Shown one piece after another: positions 14,783 through 21,526 of a DNA stretch of 32,565 nucleotides. Each line of letters starts with the position of its first letter. The first letter of the stretch is position 1. Both the position numbers and the translations under genes were made by a program. Under the pieces are notes generated by a model. That model ran no database searches and had not been told where the DNA came from. It saw nothing but the letters and a program-made list of their open reading frames with translations. The DNA comes from Agrococcus sp. HG114 (GTDB lineage Bacteria > Actinomycetota > Actinomycetes > Actinomycetales > Microbacteriaceae). The stretch spans positions 1 to 32,565 of the forward strand of contig NZ_JANQCH010000012.1 in assembly GCF_024723325.1 (NCBI RefSeq), given 5' to 3'.

Positions 14783-16084
14783 TCAGGCCGTCGCGAGCGC
14801 GGCGACCGGCTCCGCCGCGCGCGCCGGCGCGCAGCACGATCCCGCGCCGTCGAATGCGACGGCACCCCCGCAGACACCCGTCTCTGGGATCACGAGCTCG
14901 TTGCGCGCTGCCGCCTCCTCGTCGCCGGCGAGGTGCGCGACCACGCTGCGCACCTGCTCGTACCCCGTGAGTGCGAGGAAGGTGGGCGCGCGGCCGTAGC
15001 TCTTCGCGCCGACGACGAACAGTCCCGGCTCGGGCATGCGCAGCTGCGCCGCGCCGGTGGCGGCGACCGTCCCGCACGAGTGGATGTTCGGGTCGATCTC
15101 CGCGGCGATGCCCGCGACCGACTCGAGGGCCGGGTCGAGGTCGACGCGGAGCTCGGCGAGCAGCGAGCGGTCGGGGCGGAAGCCCGTGAGCGCGAAGGCG
15201 TGCGCGATCGGGCCCACCTCGCGCCCGTCCTCGGCGACGAGGCGGATGCCCTCCTCCTCTGCTCGCGCAGCGGCGACGCGGAAGCCGGTCACGAGCTCGA
15301 CGAGTCCGTCGTCGATCGCCCTGCGAGCCCGGGTGCCGAGCGACGCCCGCTGGGGGAGGGCGTCTGCCGCGCCGCTCCCGAAGACCTGCGCGGCCGTCGC
15401 GCGGCGGAGCACCCAGATGACCCGGGTCCCCGGCGCTCGTCGCGCGAGCTCGGCGAGCCGCAGCACGGCGTGCGTCGCCGAGTGCCCCGCCCCGACCACC
15501 GCGACGCTCGCGCCCGCGAGGCCGCTCACGTCGTCGGGGATCCGGTAGGAGACCGCGCCGGCGGCCGCCGCGGCGCGCTCGCCCACTGCGAGGGCGCCGT
15601 CGCCGCCGAGCGGGCCGGGGTTCGCCCACGTCCCGCTCGCATCGATGACCGCGCGGGCCAGGATCCGGTCCTCGCGCCCGTCGCTCGTCCGCACGTGCAC
15701 GACGAACGGCTGCGCGCCCCGGCCCTCGGAGACCACGAGGTCGCGGCCCATCCGCGTCACGCGCTCCGCCTCGGTCCCGAACCGGATGCGATCGCCCAGC
15801 GCGGCAGCGAGGGGCTCGAGGTACTGCTCGCGCCACGCCGCGCCCTTCGGGTAGCCGGTGCTCGGCAGCCGCCGGCCCGCCGCCCGAAGCAGGCGCCGGC
15901 TGGCGCTGTCGATGAGCTCGGGCCACGACGAGAAGAGCCGCACGTGCCCCCACTCTCGGACGGCGGCGCCGGCGCTGTCGCCGCGCTCGAGCAGGATCGG
16001 CTCGATGCCGCGCTCGAGCAGGTGCGCTCCGGCTGCGAGCCCCTGCGGGCCGGCACCGATGACGACGACGGGAAGGTCGGCCAC
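14783..16084 (-). CDS. FAD/NAD(P)-binding flavoprotein of the arsenic island, ArsO-like, with CC tail
   Basis: A 433-residue flavoprotein monooxygenase-like enzyme. The first dinucleotide site is VVVIGAGPQGLAAGAHLLERG (GAGPQG at 10-15), and a second NADPH-type site is SVAVVGAGHSATHAVLRLA (about 170). It ends with a short tail carrying Cys405, Cys417 and Cys418 (SCCAPA). Flavoproteins of this type, often called ArsO, recur in ars operons; their substrate is not settled. The GTG start has GAGGAG 5 bases upstream. A good promoter (TTGACA-17-CATGCT) lies at 16120-16148, with an ArsR operator over its -35. The CC tail resembles the As(III) site of the divergent ArsR and may bind arsenite; that is inference. 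Confidence 0.83.
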   Translation of the reverse strand: MADLPVVVIGAGPQGLAAGAHLLERGIEPILLERGDSAGAAVREWGHVRLFSSWPELIDSASRRLLRAAGRRLPSTGYPKGAAWREQYLEPLAAALGDRIRFGTEAERVTRMGRDLVVSEGRGAQPFVVHVRTSDGREDRILARAVIDASGTWANPGPLGGDGALAVGERAAAAAGAVSYRIPDDVSGLAGASVAVVGAGHSATHAVLRLAELARRAPGTRVIWVLRRATAAQVFGSGAADALPQRASLGTRARRAIDDGLVELVTGFRVAAARAEEEGIRLVAEDGREVGPIAHAFALTGFRPDRSLLAELRVDLDPALESVAGIAAEIDPNIHSCGTVAATGAAQLRMPEPGLFVVGAKSYGRAPTFLALTGYEQVRSVVAHLAGDEEAAARNELVIPETGVCGGAVAFDGAGSCCAPARAAEPVAALATA

Positions 16085-16119
16085 GGGATCTCCTCAGATT
16101 GATGGATGTCGATGCGTGA

Positions 16120-16163
16120 AGCATGCTCGACCCATCGACAGATGTCAATACGTGTGCGAGGAT
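16120..16163. promoter_or_regulatory. divergent arsenic promoter with ArsR operator
   Basis: The palindrome ATCGACA-GA-TGTCAAT (16134-16149; 6 of 7 pairs) overlaps the -35 boxes of both directions. Leftward: TTGACA (16143-16148, minus strand), 17 bases, CATGCT (16120-16125). Rightward: TCGACA (16135-16140), 17 bases, GAGGAT (16158-16163), 6 bases, ATG of arsR. One repressor dimer would therefore shut off the flavoprotein and the arsR-MFS operon together. A weaker copy, ATTGATGGATGTCGAT, lies at 16098-16113 near the leftward transcript start. Confidence 0.75.
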
Positions 16164-16169
16164 CGCCTC

Positions 16170-16520
16170 ATGACCGTCGATGTCGCTCGCCACGCGCACG
16201 AGACCTCCGCACGCTGCTGCGCGCCCGCCGGCGAGGCCATGGCCGAGGATGCCGCGGCGCGCTTGGCGCGGACGTTCAAGGCCCTCGCCGACCCCACGCG
16301 CGTGCGCCTGCTGTCGATCATCGCCGGGAGCGAGGGCGGCGAGGCGTGCGTGTGCGACCTCACCGAACCCGTCGGACTGTCCCAGGGCACCGTGTCGCAC
16401 CACATGAAGCTGCTCGCGGAGGCGGGCTTCGTCGAGCGCGAGCAGCGCGGCCGCTGGGCGTACTACTCGATCGCCGACGGTGCGCTCGAGGCGGCGGCCG
16501 GCGCCCTGCGCTCGCTCTGA
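16170..16520 (+). CDS. arsR: arsenite-responsive ArsR repressor
   Basis: A 116-residue ArsR/SmtB winged-helix protein. Core: LARTFKALADPTRVRLLSIIAGSE, then VGLSQGTVSHHMKLLAEAGFVERE and RGRWAYYSI. Cys16-Cys17 near the N-terminus (ARCCAPAG) and Cys60/Cys62 (EACVCDL) match the layout of Corynebacterium glutamicum ArsR, in which an N-terminal Cys pair and a helix Cys bind As(III). Release from the operator at 16134-16149 upon arsenite binding is the expected mode. The gene lies 16 bases before the MFS gene and is surely co-transcribed with it. GAGGAT upstream may be a -10 box (leaderless) or a Shine-Dalgarno sequence. Confidence 0.92.
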   Translation: MTVDVARHAHETSARCCAPAGEAMAEDAAARLARTFKALADPTRVRLLSIIAGSEGGEACVCDLTEPVGLSQGTVSHHMKLLAEAGFVEREQRGRWAYYSIADGALEAAAGALRSL

Positions 16521-16536
16521 CGCGCCGCGCACGCGG

Positions 16537-17715
16537 ATGGGCACGGACGCGCGCGTCGCCGCGTCGCTCGGCAGCGCTCGGAGGCTCGCGGCGCTCGCCG
16601 CGGGCCAGGTGATCAGCTGGGGCATCCTCTACTACGGTCCGCTCGTCGCGGCGCCCGCGATCGCCGCGGGCACGGGATGGTCGCTCGCCGAGGTCACGCT
16701 CTCGCTCTCCGCGGGGCTCGTGGCGTCCGCCGCAGCCGGGATCGCCGTCGGGCGCTGGCTCGATCGCCGCGGGCCCCGCGTGCTCATGACGGTCGGCAGC
16801 CTCGTCGGCGGCGTCGGCATGGTCGTCGCGAGCACCGCATCCACCCTCCCGCACTTCGCGCTCGGGTGGGCGATCGCCGGCGTCGGGCAGGCCGCGGTGC
16901 TCTACCAGGCCGCGTTCACCGTGATCGTGAAGCGGCATCCCCACGATCGCCGCAGGGCGATGACGATCGTGACCCTGGCGGGCGGGCTCGCCTCGACGGT
17001 CTTCGCGCCGATCACCGCCGGGCTGCTGTCGGCGTTCGACTGGCGCTCGGTGCTGTGCATCCTCGCGGCGGTGCTCGTTGCGACGACGACGCCGCTGCAC
17101 TGGTCGACGCTCGAGCGGTCGTGGCCGTCGGCCGCCGCGGCCGTCGACGCTCCGCGGCCCGTGGGTGCGGTGCTGCGGTCGCGCCGCTTCTGGCTGCTCG
17201 AGCTCGCGATGGTCGGCATCGCGGCCGCGCTCTACAGCGTGACGCTCGCGCTCATCCCGCTCCTCACCGAGAAGGGGGTCTCCTTCGAGCTCGCGGCCTG
17301 GGCGCTGGGCCTCCTCGGCGCCGGCCAGGTCATCGGGCGGCTCGTGCACGCGGTGACGCCGCACGCCGCCGCTGCGTGGGTGCCCCTGCTCGTCGTCGCC
17401 GGGGCGAGCGCCCTCCTCCTCGCCGCGCTCGCGCTCGTCCCGGGGCCGCCGTGGGTGCTCATCCTCATCGGGATCGCGACCGGAGCGGCACGCGGAGCCC
17501 AGACGCTCGTGCAGGGGTCCGCGGTCGTCGAGCGGTGGGGCGCCGCGAGCTACGGCGCGCTCAACGGGGTGTTCGCGGCGCCGATCACCGCGGTCGCGGC
17601 GCTCGGGCCCGCCCTCGGTCCTGTGCTGGCGCTCGGCACCGGCTCCTACGCGGGCATGGCCCTCATCGCGGCAGGCGTCGCCGCCGCCGCCGCGGTCGTC
17701 GCCCGCTGGACGTGA
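16537..17715 (+). CDS. MFS transporter, probably arsenical export
   Basis: A 392-residue major facilitator with about 12 hydrophobic spans. The family loop between helices 2 and 3 reads GRWLDRRGPRVLM. Both halves are complete and the length is normal. The frame is open upstream into arsR, but ATG 16537 is preferred as it lies just after the arsR stop and directly before the first helix (AALAAGQVISWGILYYGPLV). Its place after arsR and opposite the ArsO-like flavoprotein suggests it exports an arsenic species. No ArsB or Acr3 pump is present in the window. Substrate is inferred from context only. Confidence 0.82.
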   Translation: MGTDARVAASLGSARRLAALAAGQVISWGILYYGPLVAAPAIAAGTGWSLAEVTLSLSAGLVASAAAGIAVGRWLDRRGPRVLMTVGSLVGGVGMVVASTASTLPHFALGWAIAGVGQAAVLYQAAFTVIVKRHPHDRRRAMTIVTLAGGLASTVFAPITAGLLSAFDWRSVLCILAAVLVATTTPLHWSTLERSWPSAAAAVDAPRPVGAVLRSRRFWLLELAMVGIAAALYSVTLALIPLLTEKGVSFELAAWALGLLGAGQVIGRLVHAVTPHAAAAWVPLLVVAGASALLLAALALVPGPPWVLILIGIATGAARGAQTLVQGSAVVERWGAASYGALNGVFAAPITAVAALGPALGPVLALGTGSYAGMALIAAGVAAAAAVVARWT

Positions 17716-17749
17716 CCCCGAGCGTCGGAGCGAGGCCGGGAGCACGAGC

Positions 17750-17775
17750 AGGACCCCCGGTCGCCCGGGGGTCCT
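17750..17775. terminator. bidirectional hairpin between MFS gene and tRNA-Phe
   Basis: AGGACCCCCGG (17750-17760) pairs perfectly with CCGGGGGTCCT (17765-17775) around the tetraloop TCGC. It lies between converging units and can end both. Confidence 0.8.
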
Positions 17776-17780
17776 GGAGG

Positions 17781-17853
17781 TGGCTCCGACGGGCGTCGAT
17801 CCCGTGACCTCACGATTTTCAGTCGTGCGCTCTACCAACTGAGCTACAGAGCC
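17781..17853 (-). tRNA. tRNA-Phe (GAA)
   Basis: 73 bases on the minus strand: acceptor GGCTCTG pairs with CGGAGCC, D-arm AGCTCAGTTGGTAGAGC, anticodon loop CTGAAAA with GAA, T-loop GATCGAC region, discriminator A. The 3' CCA is not encoded (ACCT follows). Confidence 0.95.
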
Positions 17854-17854
17854 A

Positions 17855-17902
17855 GGCGGGCCGAACGGCCCGCCGTGCACAAGGCCCTCTCTCTCGAGAG
17901 GG
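17855..17902. other. two tandem hairpins between tRNA-Asp and tRNA-Phe
   Basis: GGCGGGCC-GAAC-GGCCCGCC (17855-17874) and GGCCCTCT-CTCG-AGAGGGCC (17883-17902) are perfect 8-bp stems with tetraloops, filling the spacer between the tRNA genes. They may be processing signals or weak terminators. Confidence 0.6.
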
Positions 17903-17910
17903 CCGAGGCA

Positions 17911-17988
17911 TGGCGACCCTGACGGGACTTGAACCCGCGACCTCCGCCGTGACAGGGCGGCGCGCTAACCAAACTGCGCTACAGGGCC
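17911..17988 (-). tRNA. tRNA-Asp (GTC)
   Basis: On the minus strand the acceptor GGCCCTG pairs with CAGGGTC (one G-U), the anticodon loop CTGTCAC gives GTC, and the T-arm is GCGGGTTCAAGTCCCGT. Discriminator G is followed by an encoded CCA (17911-17913), unlike its two neighbours. Confidence 0.95.
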
Positions 17989-18030
17989 ATTCCGGTAGTA
18001 CCCATCGTACAGACTGAACCCTCGAGTGAG

Positions 18031-18103
18031 TGACCCCAACGGGATTCGAACCCGTGCTGCCGCCGTGAAAGGGCGGTGTCCTAGGCCGCTAAACGATGGG
18101 GCC
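18031..18103 (-). tRNA. tRNA-Glu (TTC)
   Basis: 73 bases on the minus strand: acceptor GGCCCCA pairs with TGGGGTC, anticodon loop CTTTCAC gives TTC, T-arm ACGGGTTCGAATCCCGT, discriminator A, no encoded CCA. It is the first gene of a Glu-Asp-Phe tRNA cluster. Confidence 0.95.
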
Positions 18104-18134
18104 ATGCGCCGGAGCACATGACTACCGAGGAGTT

Positions 18135-18163
18135 ACGTTACAGCACACTCAGGGCTGGTGCAA
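18135..18163 (-). promoter_or_regulatory. promoter of the tRNA cluster
   Basis: On the minus strand TTGCAC (18158-18163), exactly 17 bases, then TAACGT (18135-18140) lie 32 bases upstream of tRNA-Glu. This is a good sigma-70/SigA-like pair for a stable-RNA operon. Confidence 0.6.
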
Positions 18164-18219
18164 ACCGCGCGCGCGTCGTGAGCCGACACGCCCGCGGCGC
18201 AGTTTCGCCCGAGCAAACC

Positions 18220-18248
18220 TTCAGGTGCCACCTGATGGTTGCTAGGGT
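18220..18248 (+). promoter_or_regulatory. promoter of the M23 peptidase with a palindrome in the spacer
   Basis: A -35 TTCAGG (18220-18225), 17 bases and -10 TAGGGT (18243-18248). The perfect palindrome CAGGTG-C-CACCTG (18222-18234) overlaps the -35 and spacer and looks like an operator. The leader of about 70 bases contains the hairpin GCAGCG-CAT-CGCTGC (18297-18311) just before the AGGAG ribosome binding site (18316-18320). Confidence 0.5.
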
Positions 18249-18324
18249 TGCTCGCGTCGCATGCCCGTGATCCCGTTCGGGCGGTACCCCCGAGCTGCAG
18301 CGCATCGCTGCGAACAGGAGCGAG

Positions 18325-19722
18325 ATGGCCCAGCCCGACCAGCCGGCACGAGCCGACCGGCCCGGCGCGCGAGCGCGCGCCCGGCGGCGCGGCATCGTCA
18401 CGGCGACGGCGGTCGCGGCGCTCGTGGTCGGGCTCGTGGTGCCCGCCGCGCCGAGCGCGCAGGCGGTCGACGAGTACGGGTTCCCCACGTGGGCCGAGGT
18501 CGAGCAGGCGCGGGGCAACGAGGCGGCGAAGAACCAGCAGATCGCCGACATCCGCGCGCTCATCGGGCAGCTCGAGTCGGACCTCGCGAACGCGCGGGCG
18601 TTCGCCGAGCAGAAGGCCGCGGAGGCGATCGAGGCCCAGCGCGTCTACGACGAGGCCGTCGCGGTCGCCGAGCGGCTGCAGGCGCAGGCGGACGAGGCCT
18701 CCGCCCGCGCCCGCGAGTCGGAGCTCGCCGCCGGTCAGCTCGCGGCGCAGCTCGCGCGCAGCGGCGGCACGGGCGACATGAGCGCGGAGCTCTTCGCGAA
18801 CCCGGGCTCGGCCGACACGTGGCTCTACCGGCTCGACATGATGGACCGCGTCGCCGGCACCGCGGACTCGCTCTACGAGCAGGCGCAGCAGGACGCGAAC
18901 ACCGCGTCGGCGCTCCAGGCCCAGGCGGTGGTCGCGCGCGACGAGCTGCAGGGCCTCAAGGAGGCGGCCGACGCCGCGCTGGTCGCCGCGAACGAGGCCG
19001 CGGCCGCGGCCGAGGCGGCGGTCAAGCGCGAGCAGGACAACCGCGTGCAGCTCGAGGCGCAGCTCGCCGTGCTCGTCGAGAACCGGGCGGCGACCGAGGC
19101 CGACTACCAGGCCGGCCAGCGTCACCGCGCGTGGCTCGCCGAGCAGGAGCGACTGCGCCGCATCGAGGAGGAGCGTCGCGCCGCCGCGGCGGCTGCGGCA
19201 GCCCGTGCCGCCGCCGAGGCCGAGGCGCGACGCCTCGCCGAGGAGCGCGCCCGCGCCGGCGCCGGCAGCTCGGGCGGCGGCAGCACCGTGCCCGTCGCCC
19301 CGCCCGCGAGCAGCGGCTGGCAGACACCGCACTACGGTCGCTTCACCTCCGGCTACGGCTGGCGCCGCGACCCGCTCGGCATCCTCGGCGAGAAGCTGCA
19401 CGGCGGCGTCGACATCGCCGCGGGGTGCGGCACCCCGATCTACGCCGCCGCAGCGGGCACCGTGGTCTTCCGCGGCCGCGACATCTACGGCGCCAACATC
19501 CTCTACATCAACCACGGCAGCGGCATCCAGACCGAGTACGCGCACATGCTCTACCCCGCGACCGTCGGCTACGGCCAGCGCGTCGGTGCCGGGCAGGTCG
19601 TGGGCTACGAGGGCGACACCGGCCACTCGGCGGGCTGCCACCTGCACTTCCAGGTGCGCGTCAACGGCTCGCTCGTCAACCCCGAGCCGTTCCTCGCGGC
19701 GCGCGGCGTGTACCTGCGCTGA
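18325..19722 (+). CDS. secreted M23 (LytM-type) peptidase with coiled coil
   Basis: A 465-residue exported protein of the EnvC/RipA-partner type, acting in the cell wall. It has a basic N-terminus and a signal peptide with likely cleavage after AQA47. A long Ala/Glu-rich coiled coil spans about 50-310. A Gly/Ser linker follows, then an M23 metallopeptidase domain (about 330-462). Zinc ligands are present: His359 and Asp363 in HGGVD, and His439/His441 in CHLHF, so it is probably an active endopeptidase rather than a pseudo-enzyme. Coiled-coil M23 proteins often bind FtsX or similar partners and work in cell separation. Start ATG has AGGAG four bases upstream. The gene ends in a convergent terminator shared with ppa. 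Confidence 0.9.
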   Translation: MAQPDQPARADRPGARARARRRGIVTATAVAALVVGLVVPAAPSAQAVDEYGFPTWAEVEQARGNEAAKNQQIADIRALIGQLESDLANARAFAEQKAAEAIEAQRVYDEAVAVAERLQAQADEASARARESELAAGQLAAQLARSGGTGDMSAELFANPGSADTWLYRLDMMDRVAGTADSLYEQAQQDANTASALQAQAVVARDELQGLKEAADAALVAANEAAAAAEAAVKREQDNRVQLEAQLAVLVENRAATEADYQAGQRHRAWLAEQERLRRIEEERRAAAAAAAARAAAEAEARRLAEERARAGAGSSGGGSTVPVAPPASSGWQTPHYGRFTSGYGWRRDPLGILGEKLHGGVDIAAGCGTPIYAAAAGTVVFRGRDIYGANILYINHGSGIQTEYAHMLYPATVGYGQRVGAGQVVGYEGDTGHSAGCHLHFQVRVNGSLVNPEPFLAARGVYLR

Positions 19723-19786
19723 CGCCCGCCCGCCCGGGTGACGGCCGAGCGCGGCGCGCGCGGCGCATCCGCCGGTCTGCAGACGC

Positions 19787-19818
19787 ACGAGGGGCGCACC
19801 TCGCGGTGCGCCCCTCGT
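19787..19818. terminator. bidirectional terminator between M23 peptidase and ppa
   Basis: ACGAGGGGCGCACC (19787-19800) pairs perfectly over 14 bp with GGTGCGCCCCTCGT (19805-19818) around the tetraloop TCGC, between two converging genes. No long T-run. Confidence 0.85.
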
Positions 19819-19831
19819 CGTGGTCGTCGGC

Positions 19832-20377
19832 TCAGTCGGTGACGTCGCGCCCGCCCTCGGGCTTCTCGACGTCCTCGCCGGCCTGGTCGCCGTGCTCGGC
19901 GTCGAAGGCGGCGAGGCCGGCCTGCACGGTCGCCTCGGCGGCGGCAGCGCCCTCCCAGTCGCCGAGCTTCGCCCACTTGCCGGGCTCGAGGTCCTTGTAG
20001 TGCAGGAAGAAGTGCTCGATCTCGTCGCGGATCTGCTGCGGCACGTCGTCGATGTCCTGGATGTGGGCCCAGCGCGGGTCCTTCTCGAGCACGCAGATGA
20101 CCTTCGTGTCCACGCCGCCGTCGTCCTCCATGTTGAGCTGGCCGACGGGGCGCACGCGCACGAAGACGCCCGGCGGCACCGGGTACTCGAGCAGCACGAG
20201 GGCGTCGACCGGGTCGCCGTCGAGGCCGAGCGTGCCCTCGAAGAAGCCGTAGTCGGTCGGGTAGACGAAGGTCGTGAACAGCACCCGGTCGAGGTAGACC
20301 CGGCCGGTCTCGTGGTCGACCTCGTACTTGTTGCGGCTCCCCTTCGGGATCTCGATGACGACGTCGTACGCGGCCAA
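19832..20377 (-). CDS. ppa: inorganic pyrophosphatase
   Basis: A 181-residue class I soluble pyrophosphatase that hydrolyses PPi to phosphate and drives biosynthetic reactions. Motifs are [28 protein letters not shown], the signature DGDPVDALV and the Asp-rich [13 protein letters not shown]. The C-terminus carries an acidic extension (about 20 residues). The start is taken as TTG at 20377: AAGGAG lies 6 bases upstream and the family N-terminus ([12 protein letters not shown]) begins there. The in-frame ATG at 20413 lies one base from the -10 box TAACCT (20415-20420), so it would not be inside the transcript. Confidence 0.93.
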   Translation of the reverse strand: MAAYDVVIEIPKGSRNKYEVDHETGRVYLDRVLFTTFVYPTDYGFFEGTLGLDGDPVDALVLLEYPVPPGVFVRVRPVGQLNMEDDGGVDTKVICVLEKDPRWAHIQDIDDVPQQIRDEIEHFFLHYKDLEPGKWAKLGDWEGAAAAEATVQAGLAAFDAEHGDQAGEDVEKPEGGRDVTD

Positions 20378-20412
20378 GAGCGGCTCCTTCTCGTGGGGGT
20401 GAGGAATCGGCA

Positions 20413-20420
20413 TAAGGTTA
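20413..20420. promoter_or_regulatory. overlapping divergent -10 boxes of tilS and ppa
   Basis: The 8 bases TAAGGTTA hold TAAGGT on the plus strand (20413-20418, 6 bases before the tilS ATG) and TAACCT on the minus strand (20415-20420, reading towards ppa). Polymerase bound for one gene must exclude the other. Confidence 0.55.
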
Positions 20421-20424
20421 CTTC

Positions 20425-21417
20425 ATGCCCGAAAGCGACCGTCGTCCGCGGCTGACTCCGGCCGTCGCCGACGTGCGCCGGGCCGTGCGCGAGGCGATCG
20501 CCGACCTCCCCGAGGGGGCGCTCGTGCTGGTCGCGCTCTCGGGCGGCGCCGACTCGCTCGCGCTCGCCGCCGCGACCGCGTTCGAGGCCCCGCGGGCCGG
20601 GGTGCAGGCGGGCGCCGTGATCGTCGACCACCAGCTGCAGCCCGGCAGTGCAGCGGTCGCCGAGCGGGCCGCCGCCCAGGCGCGCGAGCTCGGCCTCGAC
20701 CCGGTGCGCATCGTGCCTGTGCAGGTCGTGCACGACGGCAGCCCCGAGGCGGCGGCTCGTCAGGCCCGCTATGCAGCGCTGCTGCAGGCGCGCAAGGAGC
20801 TGAGCGCCTCGGCGGTGCTGCTCGGCCACACGCTCGACGACCAGGCGGAGACCGTGCTCATCGGCCTCGCCCGCGGCTCGGGCCCCGAGAGCCTGTGGGG
20901 CATGCACCCGCGCATCGGCTTCCTGCGGCGGCCGCTGCTGCAGGTGCGGCGCGCGACGACGCACCAGGCGTGCCGCGACCAGGGCCTCGAGCCCTGGAGC
21001 GATCCGCACAACGACGACGAGCGCTTCCTGCGCGTGCGCGTGCGGCACCGGGTGCTGCCGATGCTCGACGAGGTGCTCGGCGGCGGCGTCGCGCTCGCGC
21101 TCACCCGCACGGCCGACACGCTCCGCGAGGACGCCGAGGCGCTCGCCCACTTCGCGCAGGAGCAGATCCTCGACCTCGTCGAGCACGCCGAGGGCGGCCT
21201 CTCGCTCGACGTGGGCGGCCTCGGCGCCAACCCGCCGGCGCTGCGGCAGCGCATCATCCGCCTCGCGGTGCAGAGCGAGTTCCACACCGCGCTCACGCGG
21301 CAGCAGACGCTCGAGGTCTCGCGGCTCGTGACCGACTGGCACGGGCAGGGGCCGATCCACCTGCCCGGCATCCGTGTCACGCGCGAGGGTCGCAGGCTGG
21401 TGTTCGTCGCGGCCTGA
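20425..21417 (+). CDS. tilS: tRNA(Ile)-lysidine synthetase
   Basis: A 330-residue N-type ATP-pyrophosphatase that converts C34 of the CAU-anticodon isoleucine tRNA to lysidine, needed to read AUA; essential in most bacteria. The P-loop is SGGADS (39-44). Further motifs are VIVDHQLQPGS, GHTLDDQAETVLIGLARGSG and RRPLLQVRR, with RFLRVRVRHRVLPMLDEV. The length is typical of actinobacterial TilS, without the extra C-terminal domain of the E. coli enzyme. TAAGGT ends 6 bases before the ATG, so it is probably leaderless. In actinobacteria tilS commonly precedes hpt and ftsH; here two lipoprotein genes intervene. Confidence 0.93.
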   Translation: MPESDRRPRLTPAVADVRRAVREAIADLPEGALVLVALSGGADSLALAAATAFEAPRAGVQAGAVIVDHQLQPGSAAVAERAAAQARELGLDPVRIVPVQVVHDGSPEAAARQARYAALLQARKELSASAVLLGHTLDDQAETVLIGLARGSGPESLWGMHPRIGFLRRPLLQVRRATTHQACRDQGLEPWSDPHNDDERFLRVRVRHRVLPMLDEVLGGGVALALTRTADTLREDAEALAHFAQEQILDLVEHAEGGLSLDVGGLGANPPALRQRIIRLAVQSEFHTALTRQQTLEVSRLVTDWHGQGPIHLPGIRVTREGRRLVFVAA

Positions 21418-21526
21418 CGCGCCTGCTGCGCACTCGTTGTCGAATCGTGACCCTGCGCGGGCGCCGCGTCGTCGAAGGTGGACCCGACGGGGTCAAGATG
21501 CGTTCCGTCACCGCCGAGAGGACTCC

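Noticed and set aside
17781-18103. Integration site at the tRNA cluster
   Set aside because: No integrase gene and no second copy of a tRNA end were seen on either side.
18249-18324. c-di-AMP (ydaO-type) riboswitch in the leader of the M23 peptidase
   Set aside because: These switches are common before actinobacterial wall hydrolases, but the leader is only about 70 bases and the conserved core elements are not visible.
20378-20413. Upstream ATG start for ppa at 20413
   Set aside because: It lies one base from the -10 box and has no ribosome binding site; the TTG at 20377 has AAGGAG and matches the family start.
18133-21360. Open frame of 1075 codons on the minus strand
   Set aside because: It covers the M23 peptidase, tilS and, in a different frame, ppa, all of which have clear family motifs. 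Its own translation is low-complexity.
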